Part shown: positions 62,376 to 64,000 of the stretch, one piece after another
Numbering within the stretch: position 1 is the stretch's first letter
Layout: each line of letters begins with the position of its first letter
DNA from: Lonsdalea populi
GTDB taxonomy: Bacteria > Pseudomonadota > Gammaproteobacteria > Enterobacterales > Enterobacteriaceae
NCBI RefSeq assembly: GCF_015999465.1
Contig: NZ_CP065534.1
Coordinates: forward strand, 3,224,001-3,288,000
Direction of reading: 5' to 3'
Length of the DNA stretch: 64,000 bases
The notes under the pieces: generated by a model
What the model was told of the DNA's origin: nothing
Database searches by the model: none
What the model saw: the letters and a program-made list of their open reading frames with translations, nothing else
Made by a program: the position numbers and the translations under genes

Positions 62376-62741
62376 TCACGCGAAATGCCCCCACAGCAAG
62401 GCACCCCAGACTACGGCCGCCAATAGGCAAGCAACCAGCACCGCCGCCGACCCCAAATCTTTCGCTCTCCCTGCAAGCTCATGATATTCCTTACCAATTC
62501 TGTCAACCACGGCTTCGATAGCGCTATTCAGCAACTCGACGATCACAATCAGCACGACCGCGCCAATCAACAATAACCGTTCTAATATTGAAACTGGCAG
62601 CCAGCAGGCAATAATAATGCCTGCCAGAGTAAGAATGGTTTCCTGACGAAAGGCCGCTTCATGCCTCCATGCCTGTTTAAGTCCTTGCAACGAATAGCCT
62701 GTTGCCTTGACAAGGCGGGTAATCCCGGTCGCCTTATTCAT
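62376..62741 (-). CDS. dgkA: Diacylglycerol kinase DgkA
   Basis: A 121-aa trimeric membrane kinase, the E. coli length being 122. Three membrane helices; active-site ELLNSAIEAVVDRIG. It recycles diacylglycerol from membrane-derived oligosaccharide synthesis. Divergent from plsB, as in E. coli. Confidence 0.95.
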   Translation of the reverse strand: MNKATGITRLVKATGYSLQGLKQAWRHEAAFRQETILTLAGIIIACWLPVSILERLLLIGAVVLIVIVELLNSAIEAVVDRIGKEYHELAGRAKDLGSAAVLVACLLAAVVWGALLWGHFA

Positions 62742-62875
62742 GATCCTTGCTTACTCCTTTTTTATTTAGTTTCAAACGCAATTTTCGCGTCACCCCATTG
62801 TCTCATGACCACAGATATCCGATAAGGTTTCTGTTATCCTTGCGGCGCATTGCTAATAAGAGGTTCTCAGTTGTT

Positions 62876-64000
62876 ATGTCAGGTTGGCGTAAAATCTACT
62901 ATAAGTTATTGAATTTCCCTCTGAAACTTTTGGTAAAGAGCAAAATCATTCCTCTGGATCCGATCGCTGAGCTGGACATCGATCCTACACGTCCTATTTT
63001 CTACGTTCTGCCCTACAACTCCAAAGCGGACTTACTGACGCTGCGTGAAAAGTGCCTTGCGCTGGGGCTGCAGGATCCGCTTGAACCCTTGATTGTCGAC
63101 GGTCAAGCACTGCCAAGCTATGTGTTCGTCAATAGTGGCCCGCGCGTATTTCGCTACTACGTGCCCAAAGAGAAATCCATCAAGCTTTTCCACGACTATC
63201 TGGATCTGCATCGAGACAATCCGTCGCTGGATGTCCAGATGGTGCCGGTTTCAGTCATGTTTGGCCGTTCGCCGGGTCGAGAAGGCCATCAGCAGGAAGC
63301 GCCTCAGCTACGTCTGCTGAACGGCATCGAAAAGTTTTTCGCAGTTCTGTGGCTGGGACGCGACAGTTTCGTGCGCTTCTCAACGCCGGTCTCGCTGCGC
63401 TACATGGCGACGGAGCACGGCACGGACACCACCATCGCCCATAAGCTGGCGCGTGTGGCGCGGATGCACTTCGCTCGTCTGCGTCTGGCCACCGTCGGTC
63501 CGCGTCTACCGGTCAGGCAGGAGCTGTTCAAAAAACTGCTGTCATCGAAAGCCATCGCCAAAGCGGTGGATGATGAAGCACGATCGAAGAAAATCTCTCG
63601 AGAAAAAGCCCAGCAGAACGCCATTACGATGCTGGAAGAGATCGCTGCTAACTTCTCTTATGAAGCGGTGCGTCTCACTGACCGCGTGCTAGGCTGGACC
63701 TGGAACCGGCTATACCAGGGGATTAATGTCCACAACGCCGAGCGAATACGGCAGTTGGCTCAGGACGGACATGAAATCGTTTATGTTCCCTGCCACCGCA
63801 GCCACATGGACTATCTGCTGCTTTCTTACGTGCTGTACCACCAGGGGCTGGTGCCGCCGCACATTGCTGCGGGCATCAACCTCAACTTCTGGCCGGCGGG
63901 TCCTATCTTCCGCCGCCTGGGCGCGTTTTTCATCCGCCGAACCTTCAAAGGCAGCAAGCTCTATTCCACCCTGTTCCGCGAGTATCTCGGCGAACTGTTT
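62876..64000 (+). CDS. plsB: Glycerol-3-phosphate acyltransferase PlsB (3' end outside window)
   Basis: The first 375 codons of an enzyme of about 800 aa, open to the window edge. [19 protein letters not shown] at the start; acyltransferase motif [13 protein letters not shown] at about residues 306-317. It makes lysophosphatidic acid, the first step of phospholipid synthesis. Divergent from dgkA. Confidence 0.96.
   Translation, partial: MSGWRKIYYKLLNFPLKLLVKSKIIPLDPIAELDIDPTRPIFYVLPYNSKADLLTLREKCLALGLQDPLEPLIVDGQALPSYVFVNSGPRVFRYYVPKEKSIKLFHDYLDLHRDNPSLDVQMVPVSVMFGRSPGREGHQQEAPQLRLLNGIEKFFAVLWLGRDSFVRFSTPVSLRYMATEHGTDTTIAHKLARVARMHFARLRLATVGPRLPVRQELFKKLLSSKAIAKAVDDEARSKKISREKAQQNAITMLEEIAANFSYEAVRLTDRVLGWTWNRLYQGINVHNAERIRQLAQDGHEIVYVPCHRSHMDYLLLSYVLYHQGLVPPHIAAGINLNFWPAGPIFRRLGAFFIRRTFKGSKLYSTLFREYLGELF

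Overview
The window is a piece of an enterobacterial chromosome. Its backbone order is dnaG-rpoD / mug-ileX at the left and rlmG-alx-yqjA-mzrA-yqjD-yqjE-yqjK-yqjF-yqjG-yhaJ-yhaK-zur-lexA-dgkA-plsB at the right. Protein identities and gene order suggest a soft-rot or plant-associated Pectobacteriaceae member (Brenneria, Pectobacterium or Dickeya type). The family is an inference from memory; the order Enterobacterales is secure.

Region 1 (1-4902) is core genome: the end of dnaG, rpoD, a YqjC-like periplasmic protein, mug and the tRNA-Ile2 gene ileX. Region 2 (4857-36720) is a nearly complete P2/186-type prophage inserted in ileX, bounded by 51-bp att repeats. Its late genes run leftward (ogr, D, U, T, E/E', FII, FI, cargo, G, H, I, J, W, V, S, R, lysis genes, X, L, M, N, O). 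P and Q run rightward. Three Ogr-type boxes (TGT-N12-ACA) sit at the expected late-promoter positions: between O and P, upstream of V and upstream of FI. The right arm carries a replication gene A, small early genes and a 186-like switch (cII, apl, cI, int). Two cargo spots stand out. One, between G and FI (the P2 Z/fun position), holds a DUF3289-like putative toxin with a membrane partner, its own promoter, and a terminator isolating it from the late operon. The other, between A and the presumed cos site (the P2 tin/old and 186 tum position), holds a leftward gene run behind a near-consensus LexA box. That run contains a 75-aa protein, a DinI-like remnant, and a coupled pair of 72 aa and 280 aa (three membrane segments). 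This pair is my best candidate for an undescribed system.

Region 3 (36721-44035) is a decayed tandem remnant of one or more related prophages. It is colinear with prophage 1 but has two large deletions. An IS3-family element replaces everything from ogr to FI and cuts the second immunity gene. The tail-fibre gene is joined directly to a portal fragment. The second toxin copy shares its N-terminal third with the first copy, diverges after about residue 110, and is inactivated by a frameshift and an amber codon. A secreted 139-aa cargo protein, a third portal fragment and a dead second IS3-family element follow.

Region 4 (44036-50330) is an archaic Csu-type chaperone-usher pilus operon with two spore-coat-U subunits, chaperone, usher and tip protein. 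Region 5 (50338-64000) is mostly core: DUF305 and Spy-like periplasmic proteins, rlmG, the manganese riboswitch and alx, the yqj envelope cluster, yhaJ/yhaK, zur, lexA with two SOS boxes, dgkA and the start of plsB.
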